Part shown: positions 35,409 through 42,998 of the stretch, one piece after another
How the letters are laid out: the number at the start of each line of letters is the position of its first letter
Numbering within the stretch: position 1 is the stretch's first letter
NCBI RefSeq assembly: GCF_001586255.1
Contig: NZ_CP014544.1
Coordinates: forward strand, 2,945,501 to 3,009,500
Source of the DNA: Zhongshania aliphaticivorans
GTDB lineage: Bacteria > Pseudomonadota > Gammaproteobacteria > Pseudomonadales > Spongiibacteraceae
Direction: 5' to 3'
DNA: 64,000 nt
The notes under the pieces: generated by a model
What the model saw: only the letters and a program-made list of their open reading frames with translations
Databases searched by the model: none
Told to the model about the DNA's origin: nothing
Program-made: the position numbers and the translations under genes

Positions 35409-36791
35409 ATGAGCGACAAAATCGAAAACCTGATCAATTCCAGCGCTGGCAAAAAAATCATGGGCGCCCTCGGCGTAACCGTGCCCACCGACTTATTACG
35501 CTACCACGCTGAGCAGCGCAGCTTTTTCTCTGGCGCCCTACTCTTTGGCGCGGGCAACAACGCCCAGTTGGTCGATGCCACCCTGCGCAATCTGCGAGAC
35601 AGCGACGCAAGTCTTGCCCTCACTACCGAGTGCGCAGCCCAAGCCAGCGCCGCCGTTGAAACCACCGTCGCTGAACGCTATCAAGCGCTGGTTTTTGACG
35701 GCAGCGGCCTCACCGATAGCCTGCAACTGATACAAGCCTACCGCTTTTTCAACGCCAATATTCGCAAATTACGGCCCAGCGGTCGCATTGTTATTCTTGG
35801 TCGCCCGCATATGGATTGCGCCACCCCTGAGGCGGCTGCCACTCAGCGCGCCTTAGAAGGTTTGAGTCGCTCACTGGCCAAAGAAGTGGGCAGCAAGGGT
35901 GCAACCGCCCAGCTAATTACTGTTGCTGAGGGCGCTGAAGCCAATCTCGACAGCAGCCTGCGTTTTATCCTTTCACCCAAATCTGCTTACATCAGTGGCC
36001 AGGTCATCAAAGTACGCAGCGCAGCAGTCAATGAAACCGCCGATTGGCACAAGCCATTGGCAGGAAAAATCGCCTTGGTTACCGGCGCATCGCGGGGCAT
36101 AGGTGCAGCCATTGCCGAAACCCTAGCGCGCGACGGCGCCACTGTTGTCGGCGTAGACGTGGTACAAATGGAAAGCGAATTGGCGAAAGTGATGAGTCGC
36201 CTCAATGGTCAGCCCGTGATTGCCGACATTACCAGCAGTGACGCGCCCGCAAAAATCGCCGCTGCCCTCATAAAGGCAGGCGGTGCCGACATTGTCGTGC
36301 ACAATGCCGGTGTTACCCGCGACAAAACTATTGCCAATATGTCGGAACAGTTCTGGCAAATGACCTTAGACATTAACCTCGCGGCCGCCCAGCGCATCAC
36401 CAACGAGCTGCTAAGCAGTGGCGCATTAAATGACGGCGGCAGCATCGTCGGTGTTTCCTCAATGAACGGCATTGGTGGCCAGCGTGGCCAAACCAACTAC
36501 GCCGCATCGAAAGCCGGTGTTATTGGCTATGTCGATTTTATGGCCAAATCAGACGAGCTCGCGGCCCGCAACATTACAGTAAACGCCGTGGCACCGGGCT
36601 TCATCGAAACCGCGATGACTGCGGCTATACCCCTATTTACCCGTATGTTTGGCCGCCGCCTGAACTCACTTTCCCAAGGCGGCTTACCGGTCGACGTCGC
36701 TGAAACCATCGCCTTCTTTGGCAATCCAGCTTCGCGTGGTGTTAGTGGCAATACCGTGCGAGTTTGCGGCCAATCTTGGTTTGGTGCATAA
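35409..36791 (+). CDS. High-molecular-weight 3-oxoacyl reductase (FabG4-like)
   Basis: This 460-residue protein has a degenerate N-terminal Rossmann-like domain (about 1-210) and an active C-terminal short-chain dehydrogenase: VTGASRGIGAAIA, NAGVTRD, Ser350, Tyr364 and Lys368 in SSMNG...YAASK. Known HMwFabG proteins are NADH-dependent 3-oxoacyl-CoA/ACP reductases. A GGAG site precedes the ATG. It is divergent from the thiolase over a 269-base shared promoter region. Confidence 0.92.
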   Translation: MSDKIENLINSSAGKKIMGALGVTVPTDLLRYHAEQRSFFSGALLFGAGNNAQLVDATLRNLRDSDASLALTTECAAQASAAVETTVAERYQALVFDGSGLTDSLQLIQAYRFFNANIRKLRPSGRIVILGRPHMDCATPEAAATQRALEGLSRSLAKEVGSKGATAQLITVAEGAEANLDSSLRFILSPKSAYISGQVIKVRSAAVNETADWHKPLAGKIALVTGASRGIGAAIAETLARDGATVVGVDVVQMESELAKVMSRLNGQPVIADITSSDAPAKIAAALIKAGGADIVVHNAGVTRDKTIANMSEQFWQMTLDINLAAAQRITNELLSSGALNDGGSIVGVSSMNGIGGQRGQTNYAASKAGVIGYVDFMAKSDELAARNITVNAVAPGFIETAMTAAIPLFTRMFGRRLNSLSQGGLPVDVAETIAFFGNPASRGVSGNTVRVCGQSWFGA

Positions 36792-36810
36792 CACCGTCGC
36801 CCCACAAACT

Positions 36811-36849
36811 AAAAAGCCCCGCAGCTGAAAATAGCTGCGGGGCTTTTTT
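36811..36849 (+). terminator. Bidirectional rho-independent terminator
   Basis: A stem of about 15 pairs (AAAAGCCCCGCAGCT with its complement) around a GAAAAT loop, with T runs on both strands. It lies between the convergent fabG4-like and sensor genes. Confidence 0.92.
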
Positions 36850-36917
36850 ATGCTCAAAATTAGTAACAGCCATTGCGATGCGCTCCCTCAAACCCGTCTA
36901 ACTCGGGATTGTAAGTA

Positions 36918-37391
36918 CTATAATCGTCCAGCTTTAGGGCGCTCACCACCATGGGCATCGCCGCCATGACGCCGCATCATGTCCGCTTTGGCAAAGTGCA
37001 GACGCTGCTCAACGGGCATCTGCGGCAAGACTTCCGCCAGCACCTGATGGCTGACTTTTTTCAAGTTCATCTCAGCTTCGCGGATTCGCGCTAGCGCTTG
37101 ATTTAACTCGTCGGTAGTGACCTCTGGCATTTTTAATATTTTAAACATATCCCGCCGCGCACTGCGTATTTGCCGGAACGCATTGCGCATTTCACTGCGG
37201 TGGGCCTCCATCGCATTGCGCATTGGCTCGGCAAATTCGCTGGGTTCATCGCGCAGCAGTTGCCGAGTCATGCCGTGCATGGCGCGGCGATCTTCCCCCG
37301 CCATGCGATGGCCAACAAACAAACCAATCAGTGCGCCGTTCACAATCAGTGATGTTAACAAGGCAAATAAAATTCCTCGCTTAGATGTCAT
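36918..37391 (-). CDS. CnrX-like periplasmic metal-sensor/resistance protein
   Basis: This 157-residue protein has one N-terminal membrane anchor (about 8-28) and a helical periplasmic domain rich in Met, His, Arg and Glu, e.g. MHGMTRQLL, MEAHRSEMRNAFRQIRSARRDM. This is the heavy-metal resistance family pattern (CnrX/Spy-like). Its ATG overlaps the preceding stop by four bases. In the cnr system CnrX binds metal and frees the sigma factor from the anti-sigma protein. The His-rich tail RRHGGDAHGG may add metal binding. The ligand is unknown. Confidence 0.78.
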   Translation of the reverse strand: MTSKRGILFALLTSLIVNGALIGLFVGHRMAGEDRRAMHGMTRQLLRDEPSEFAEPMRNAMEAHRSEMRNAFRQIRSARRDMFKILKMPEVTTDELNQALARIREAEMNLKKVSHQVLAEVLPQMPVEQRLHFAKADMMRRHGGDAHGGERPKAGRL

Positions 37392-37861
37392 TGGATATCT
37401 CCCGCAAGCCAGTCACTCACTTCATATGTCATTGAGGTCTCCAGGTAGGCGGCATCAAAATCGCTTAACTCAGCCACGTAACCACCCGCGCCCAGTGCTA
37501 CCCCTAATACGGCAGATGCCATCGCCGAGGCAAAGCCGATTTGCCAAAAAGGCATCTTTGTCTTCATTACACCCGGCTCGGATGCTAATTCGGCACGGCA
37601 CTGGGGCTGCGCAGTAATTTTGTGCAGGCGCCGCGCCATTGCACTGCTGACAGCCAGCTCCGCTACGCCATCAATATACGTCTGGGCCAGCGCGGTGTCT
37701 GCGGCATTCACTTTACTCTGCGCGGCCTGCCAATCTTGTCGGCAAGCATCGCTAAGCGCGGTGCATATACTAAGCAAAAATTGTCGCCAGCGAGGCCATG
37801 TATTGCGGTTACTGCCAAAATTCCGCAGCGTATTGGCCAAGAACTTTTGCATTATATTCAC
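37388..37861 (-). CDS. Single-pass membrane protein, putative anti-sigma factor
   Basis: This 157-residue protein has a soluble N-terminal half of about 100 residues, one membrane helix (about 104-130, rich in Gly and Ala) and a short periplasmic tail. I do not recognise a known domain. Position between an ECF sigma gene (four-base overlap, GTGA) and a CnrX-like sensor gene (four-base overlap) and its topology are those of an anti-sigma factor. It starts at GTG 37861. Function is inferred from context. Confidence 0.7.
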   Translation of the reverse strand: MNIMQKFLANTLRNFGSNRNTWPRWRQFLLSICTALSDACRQDWQAAQSKVNAADTALAQTYIDGVAELAVSSAMARRLHKITAQPQCRAELASEPGVMKTKMPFWQIGFASAMASAVLGVALGAGGYVAELSDFDAAYLETSMTYEVSDWLAGDIQ

Positions 37862-38406
37862 TCGCCACCTCCCAAATTTTGCTTTAACTGCGCTTTGGCC
37901 CGCCCCAACTGCGATTCGACGGCCTTGGCGGATATCCCCATAATTTCAGCGATGTCTTTTACCGCTAAATCGCGATAAAACCGAAATGCCAGCACCGCCC
38001 GGTAATTGGCAGGCAGGCTAGCTAAGGCGCGCAATAAAGTATCATCGCCCATCCCCAGCAGAGGCGCACTGACTTCGGCATCGAGGCTCGCGGCATCACA
38101 CTCAGCCATAAGTAAATCTTCGTTAAGCACGTAGCGCTGTTGCACCCGCTGCCGAAAATTAATCGCCAAATTATTTGCCACGCGATACAGCCACGTTGTT
38201 AATTTAGCTTCGTCACGCCACTGAGGGGCATGCCGCCACAACCGTTCAAAGACCTCTTGGCAGAGATCTTCGGCGTCGTCACGAGACAATACAATCCGAT
38301 ACAAAACATTAAGCACCAGCTTGCTGTGTCGACTAAGCAAGCTAGCAAATGCTTGCTGATCGCCACCGGCAAGCCGGCGCATTAACTCACTGTCGTCGAT
38401 CAGCAT
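37858..38406 (-). CDS. ECF-family RNA polymerase sigma factor
   Basis: This 182-residue protein has region 2 (DDAEDLCQEVFERLWRH, WLYRVANNLAINFRQR) and region 4 (LPANYRAVLAFRFYRDLAVKDIAEIMGISAKAVESQLGRAK with its HTH). No region 1 or 3, as expected for ECF sigma factors. It is coupled by overlap to the putative anti-sigma gene and lies 37 bases after the EF-hand gene. It likely drives its own operon. Confidence 0.94.
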   Translation of the reverse strand: MLIDDSELMRRLAGGDQQAFASLLSRHSKLVLNVLYRIVLSRDDAEDLCQEVFERLWRHAPQWRDEAKLTTWLYRVANNLAINFRQRVQQRYVLNEDLLMAECDAASLDAEVSAPLLGMGDDTLLRALASLPANYRAVLAFRFYRDLAVKDIAEIMGISAKAVESQLGRAKAQLKQNLGGGE

Positions 38407-38443
38407 TCAGCGAGAATCTGTGACAGCACAATGATTGAGCAAC

Positions 38444-38869
38444 TTAACTCTCCCGCTTTTCGCGCATAGCCGACCGCATTTCACGGCGACTGACCTCGCC
38501 ATCACCGTTAGCATCCAGCAGTTCAATTTTTTGCCCTGCCTCGCGAGAAAACTCGTCGGCAGAGATCATACCGTCGCCATTGCTATCGGTCTTGGTAAAA
38601 CGCGCCTTGGCCTTCTCCTCGTGCATTTTTTGTCGCTTTGCCTCCATCTGCGCTCGCATCTCCGCCGCTTCGGCCTCGGTCACAAAACCATCACCATTTA
38701 AGTCCATTTTTTTAAACATGCCTTGGCGATGTTCCAGCATTTCAGCTGTAGTAACAACACCGTCGCGATTCAGGTCAGGATTGTGATGACGACCAGGACC
38801 GTCACCAGCCTGAACAGCCGCGCTAGAGACGCCCAGCAATGCGGCACACAAGATTAATTTCGTATTCAT
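38444..38869 (-). CDS. Secreted four-EF-hand calcium-binding protein
   Basis: This 141-residue protein has a signal peptide (cleaved near AVQA-GD) and four canonical EF-hand loops at 32-43, 56-67, 95-106 and 119-130, e.g. DLNGDGFVTEAE and DANGDGEVSRRE. All keep Asp at 1, 3/5 and Glu at 12. It should bind Ca2+ in the periplasm. It is the first gene of the sigma/anti-sigma/sensor operon, behind a GGAGTACC ribosome site. Confidence 0.92.
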   Translation of the reverse strand: MNTKLILCAALLGVSSAAVQAGDGPGRHHNPDLNRDGVVTTAEMLEHRQGMFKKMDLNGDGFVTEAEAAEMRAQMEAKRQKMHEEKAKARFTKTDSNGDGMISADEFSREAGQKIELLDANGDGEVSRREMRSAMREKRES

Positions 38870-39141
38870 AAAAGGTACTCCAACAAAGAAATAGTAGATT
38901 GCTACGGCCGTATTGATTAAACACCTGAGGCCAAAAAATCCCTCGCAGTTAATTTTGGCCGCGCGCCTAATGCAGACCGCTAGTTCTCATAAAGCTCAAA
39001 ATGAGTTAAGCTGAAGCGTAAACCTAATTTAATTCAATGACTTGAAGCCCCTGTTAGCGGGGCAAGCGCATACATGGGCCACCATCAGCCCAGAGCTACA
39101 TAATATAAATGCGAACAGGATGTTCCTAGCCTAGGATTTTT

Positions 39142-39759
39142 ATGCCTGTTCGCCTCACCGCCAAAATCGCAGTTTTACTTTCTTGTTTATGGGTTTCTCA
39201 ATATTCCTTTGCCGAAAGCAGTTATTCACTGCGCGGCCCAATTGAAGCCAGCCTCGCCTACGAGACCGTAATAAGAACACCGTCTTTCAACGATCACAAT
39301 GATGGCCATATGTGGATAGCCGAGATGTCTAAAATGACTAGACACTATGTGCGCGATCCCGCGCAACGCCTCCGTATCTTGGCATTGGCGCACAAACACG
39401 CCCTAGGCAATCAGCTCCCGCCGGGGCTGGTACTCGCGATCATTGAGACCGAGAGCAGTTTCAATAGCCGTGCCACATCAAGAGTTGGCGCCCGGGGTTT
39501 AATGCAGGTAATGCCGTTCTGGCGAGATGTACTGGGTCATTCAAGTGACAATCTATATCAGACTGAAACCAATATTCGTTACGGCTGTAAGATCTTCAAG
39601 CGCTATCTGGATCGCGAAGATGGCAATGTTAGCCGCGCCCTCGCCCGCTACAACGGTTCGGTAGGCACATTAAAATATGCCAATAAAGTAATCAAAAAAT
39701 GGCGACGTTTTGATGCCACACTCCCGCTCGATTCGGATCTAGTACTCGCCCAGCGCTAG
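39142..39759 (+). CDS. Lytic transglycosylase (SLT domain)
   Basis: This 205-residue periplasmic enzyme cleaves peptidoglycan with 1,6-anhydro products. A signal peptide ends near SFA-ES. The SLT motifs are IIETESSFNSRATS with catalytic Glu104, VGARGLMQVMP at 115-125 and ALARYNGS. Its 3' end overlaps the convergent Nudix gene by four bases. It is compact, without extra binding domains. Confidence 0.92.
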   Translation: MPVRLTAKIAVLLSCLWVSQYSFAESSYSLRGPIEASLAYETVIRTPSFNDHNDGHMWIAEMSKMTRHYVRDPAQRLRILALAHKHALGNQLPPGLVLAIIETESSFNSRATSRVGARGLMQVMPFWRDVLGHSSDNLYQTETNIRYGCKIFKRYLDREDGNVSRALARYNGSVGTLKYANKVIKKWRRFDATLPLDSDLVLAQR

Positions 39760-40430
39760 GCCTCACAAAAGTCGTAACGCCAAGCCCCGGATTCTAAGTA
39801 ACAACGGTTTTTAGCACCCTGCGCAGAAGGATCAATCGCATCGTAGCCGGCATCCCCTCCGTAAAGCATACATATAACGTCGTTGTGCTTCGACATCCGC
39901 GGGGCAATAAAGGGCACTGGCCGCTCACCATAAAACCGTTGCGCCTCAGCTGCGCTAGCGCAGCGATGCAATTCGTCGAGGGTCACTACCGTCGGTGGCA
40001 ATAAGGCGAGCTCACCGCGCCGATGCTGCGCTAAAAATTCGCCTGGGCTTGCCCAGCAATAAGCGTCCATTTCCTCGCCATCAACAAGTACCTCAGGTAA
40101 GTCGTGATTCACCACCGCAAGATAAAACCACGTCGCAAACCGTCGCCCCATGGTTGGCGGGGTAGTCCAATGAGACAAGAATACGAGGGAATCTGGATTG
40201 AGCACCAAGCCCGATTCTTCTTGTGTTTCACGAAGCGCCGCAACACGAGCAGCCTGCTCATCGTCATTGCCTCCCCGGTAGTCTTCGGGATCTATTCGGC
40301 CACCGGGAAACACCCAGTGCCCTCCACTCACTTTCAATTGACTGTGGCGACGCAGCAGTAAGGTCTCAATACCCGCCTCGCCATCTCGAACGATTACGGC
40401 AGTTGCCGCCGCACTTATTTCTGAACTCAT
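39756..40430 (-). CDS. Nudix hydrolase (NUDT19-like)
   Basis: This 224-residue protein has a Nudix box GGRIDPED...AALRETQEESGLVL with an insertion between the first Gly and the REtxEE core, as in NUDT7/8/19-type CoA or nucleoside diphosphatases. The catalytic RETQEE is intact. A CoA or acyl-CoA diphosphatase is plausible; substrate not fixed. It lies six bases after the redoxin gene. Confidence 0.85.
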   Translation of the reverse strand: MSSEISAAATAVIVRDGEAGIETLLLRRHSQLKVSGGHWVFPGGRIDPEDYRGGNDDEQAARVAALRETQEESGLVLNPDSLVFLSHWTTPPTMGRRFATWFYLAVVNHDLPEVLVDGEEMDAYCWASPGEFLAQHRRGELALLPPTVVTLDELHRCASAAEAQRFYGERPVPFIAPRMSKHNDVICMLYGGDAGYDAIDPSAQGAKNRCYLESGAWRYDFCEA

Positions 40431-40436
40431 ACTGAA

Positions 40437-41282
40437 TTACCACACGCCGTCGAGGGCGTTTATCAATGTTTGTACTCTTGGTCTGACCCTAAAATTGTCG
40501 GTTAAATCGGCGTATACAATGCTGCCATTTTCATCAACAATCAAAGTAGTCGGCAACACCGTATCACCACCGTAACCCCATACCCCAAGTGGCACGCCAT
40601 ATTGGTGAACGATGCCCAAACGTTTTGCGGCGCGATTATCTTTATCAACGCAAACCTGCATTGCGATATTTAGCTGCTCAGCCAACTCAGCGCTCTTTTT
40701 CGGTGATTGTGGGCTAATTAAGACCACCGCAACCCCACGACGCTGAATTTCTTGATATTCCTCAGCCAGGGCCTGAATTTGCGCGTGGCAAACCGGACAC
40801 CAATTGCCGCGATAAAAGATGTAGAGTGTTTTACGTCCGAGAAATGCAGATGAATGAAGCTCTTCACCCGCGATGGATTGAACCGTAAATTCAGGTAGTT
40901 TTGCGCCAATTTTAAGGGCCGGATTATCTCGTCGGTCTAAGTCAGAGTACCAAAAAATATAGATCAGCACGCCACCAAGACCAAAAAATAAAGTATAAAA
41001 CGTCGGCAGCAGGCGCATTTCAATAATCGCCAAAACCGCACCAAGCAAGGCCGCTACGATAGGAACCGCAATATAGTTACTGATACCAGACCAGGGCAAA
41101 AAGTAGACAATTGCCATAAACAGCACCAAGGGCGCTATGGCGACACTCACCCCCAGCCACGACCAGCTAAAGGCATTGGCACTGAGGTGATACGATGCGC
41201 TTTGTAAGGTCACTATTATGCACATGAATAAATACGGAATAGCATACCAGCGCTTAATTTGGCCTAGCAGGGCCTTTATCAT
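40437..41282 (-). CDS. Membrane-anchored peroxiredoxin/thioredoxin-like protein
   Basis: This 281-residue protein has about four membrane helices (13-33, 42-62, 70-88, 95-112) followed by an AhpC/TSA-type domain with GNWCPVCHAQI (Cys162 and Cys165). The CPVC pair suits disulfide reduction or peroxide removal. It lies just ahead of the Nudix gene in the same direction. The membrane part has no recognised family. Confidence 0.82.
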   Translation of the reverse strand: MIKALLGQIKRWYAIPYLFMCIIVTLQSASYHLSANAFSWSWLGVSVAIAPLVLFMAIVYFLPWSGISNYIAVPIVAALLGAVLAIIEMRLLPTFYTLFFGLGGVLIYIFWYSDLDRRDNPALKIGAKLPEFTVQSIAGEELHSSAFLGRKTLYIFYRGNWCPVCHAQIQALAEEYQEIQRRGVAVVLISPQSPKKSAELAEQLNIAMQVCVDKDNRAAKRLGIVHQYGVPLGVWGYGGDTVLPTTLIVDENGSIVYADLTDNFRVRPRVQTLINALDGVW

Positions 41283-41543
41283 TTTTTATTATCCCCACTA
41301 TTCACCCAAACACCTCACCCACGCTGTTAAATAGCCCTATTGTGAGTTAGCTTTAGAAAATCATGTCCGCCGCGAATTGACCTAAAATATTTTGCCCGCG
41401 AAAAAGCGGCAATAGCTAAGAAAAACATTAGGACATAGACTAGTAGCGTATTCAAATTAAATAGCGGGCAGCGCAATAAGTTAAGGCTATAATTTAAAGC
41501 ATATAACTATATAATTTTTGTAAACACAGGGTGTGAATACCGT

Positions 41544-42947
41544 ATGGCAAAACTTTCAGTGATGGATCTAGCTTTTTTCCTAACCGAAACCGACGCAAGC
41601 CCGAAGCATGTGGGCGGCTTATTAATGTTTCGCAAACCAGCCAAAGCGGCCGCCAATTACGTTGAGCAAGTTGTTGCCGAGTATGCGGGTAATATTAACG
41701 AAATTCGCGCCCCCTTTAACCAGATCATAAAATTTAGCCGTTTTAGCGCGCCGCAGTGGCAAGTCGATAATCAGTTCAATATTGAAAACCACGTTTTTTT
41801 CCACACTCTTAGTGGCAACGATTTCCGCGACAGCCTGTATGCCGAGGTGAGCGAGCTACACAGTATTCGTCTCGACAAAAGCCGCCCAATGTGGGAAATG
41901 CATGTATTTCAAGGCATCGATGACCAACGCTTTGCGATCTACACCAAACTCCACCACGCCTACGCGGACGGCGTTACCATGTCCTCATGGCTGGTCAATA
42001 GCCTGAGCAAATCGGCGCGCACCAAGTCAGTTACGCCGATCTGGTCCGTATTACCCCAAAAACGCCTGCAGCACACCGCCGACAGCATCTCGATCATGAA
42101 GGTCTTAAGCCAGCTCGGCGGCCGCTCAGGAGACTATATCAAAGCCATTGCCGGCCTCTCTAAGCTCAGCGCCCAGCTAGCTCTAGAAACCCTAAACCTC
42201 ACCAAAAACGCGGTTGCTGTTCCCTATAAAGCGAATCCCCACACCCCGCTTACCGGCCAAGTAAGCGCTGGTCGCCAAATTGCCACTGCAGCAGTCGACA
42301 TGACTCGGGTTACCAAACTGCGCAAGCAAACTCGGTCGACCCTAAACCATATTGCGCTGACGTGTATCGACGGCGCACTGCATCGCTATTTACAAGATTG
42401 CGATGCCGATATCGATGAGCCCATCACCATTCAAATGCCCGTCAATTTGCGCAAGAGCGGCGATGACAGCCTTGGCAATAAAATTGGCATAGTCTTGGTT
42501 GAGCTGGCGAGCAAAACAACCGACCCCTATGAGCGCTTGCGCGAGATTGGCTTTACCCTTCGCAATGTCCGCTACCAGATCGACGGCGTGCCACCCGCCT
42601 CGGTGATGGCCTATACCGTTTTATTAGGCGGACTTTCGCTGGTGGGCGAAGCACTCAAATTAGGCGACGTGCTGCCGCCACTGGGCAATACCTTAGTGTC
42701 TAACGTGCCTGGGCCACCAAAGCCTTTGTACCTAAAAGGCGCCAAACTCGAAGAAATGTACCCTCTTAGCGCCCTAACACCCAGCAACCACTTGAATATT
42801 ACGCTATACAGTTATGATGGCCGTTTACAATTTGGTCTAGTTGCCAGCCAAGCGATGCCAAACCTTGATATTCTCAGTGATTACATTCACGATGCATTTG
42901 ACGACTTGGAAGAGGCGGTATCCCCTCACCAAGGCAAATTAGACTAA
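41544..42947 (+). CDS. Wax ester synthase / diacylglycerol acyltransferase (WS/DGAT)
   Basis: This 467-residue enzyme esterifies fatty alcohol or diacylglycerol with acyl-CoA. The active-site HHxxxDG is HHAYADG at 137-143. NVPGPP and PLSALTPSNHLNIT mark the C-terminal domain. It lies 51 bases ahead of a fatty acyl-CoA reductase gene, which would provide the alcohol. Together they make storage wax esters. Confidence 0.95.
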   Translation: MAKLSVMDLAFFLTETDASPKHVGGLLMFRKPAKAAANYVEQVVAEYAGNINEIRAPFNQIIKFSRFSAPQWQVDNQFNIENHVFFHTLSGNDFRDSLYAEVSELHSIRLDKSRPMWEMHVFQGIDDQRFAIYTKLHHAYADGVTMSSWLVNSLSKSARTKSVTPIWSVLPQKRLQHTADSISIMKVLSQLGGRSGDYIKAIAGLSKLSAQLALETLNLTKNAVAVPYKANPHTPLTGQVSAGRQIATAAVDMTRVTKLRKQTRSTLNHIALTCIDGALHRYLQDCDADIDEPITIQMPVNLRKSGDDSLGNKIGIVLVELASKTTDPYERLREIGFTLRNVRYQIDGVPPASVMAYTVLLGGLSLVGEALKLGDVLPPLGNTLVSNVPGPPKPLYLKGAKLEEMYPLSALTPSNHLNITLYSYDGRLQFGLVASQAMPNLDILSDYIHDAFDDLEEAVSPHQGKLD

Positions 42948-42998
42948 AAATAATAGATTTACTGCAGTACTGATTTCAAAAGACCTGGAGATTCACCT

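Noticed and set aside
36209-36496. 95-residue minus-strand frame inside the FabG4-like gene
   Set aside because: Antisense to the catalytic SDR region; no independent evidence.
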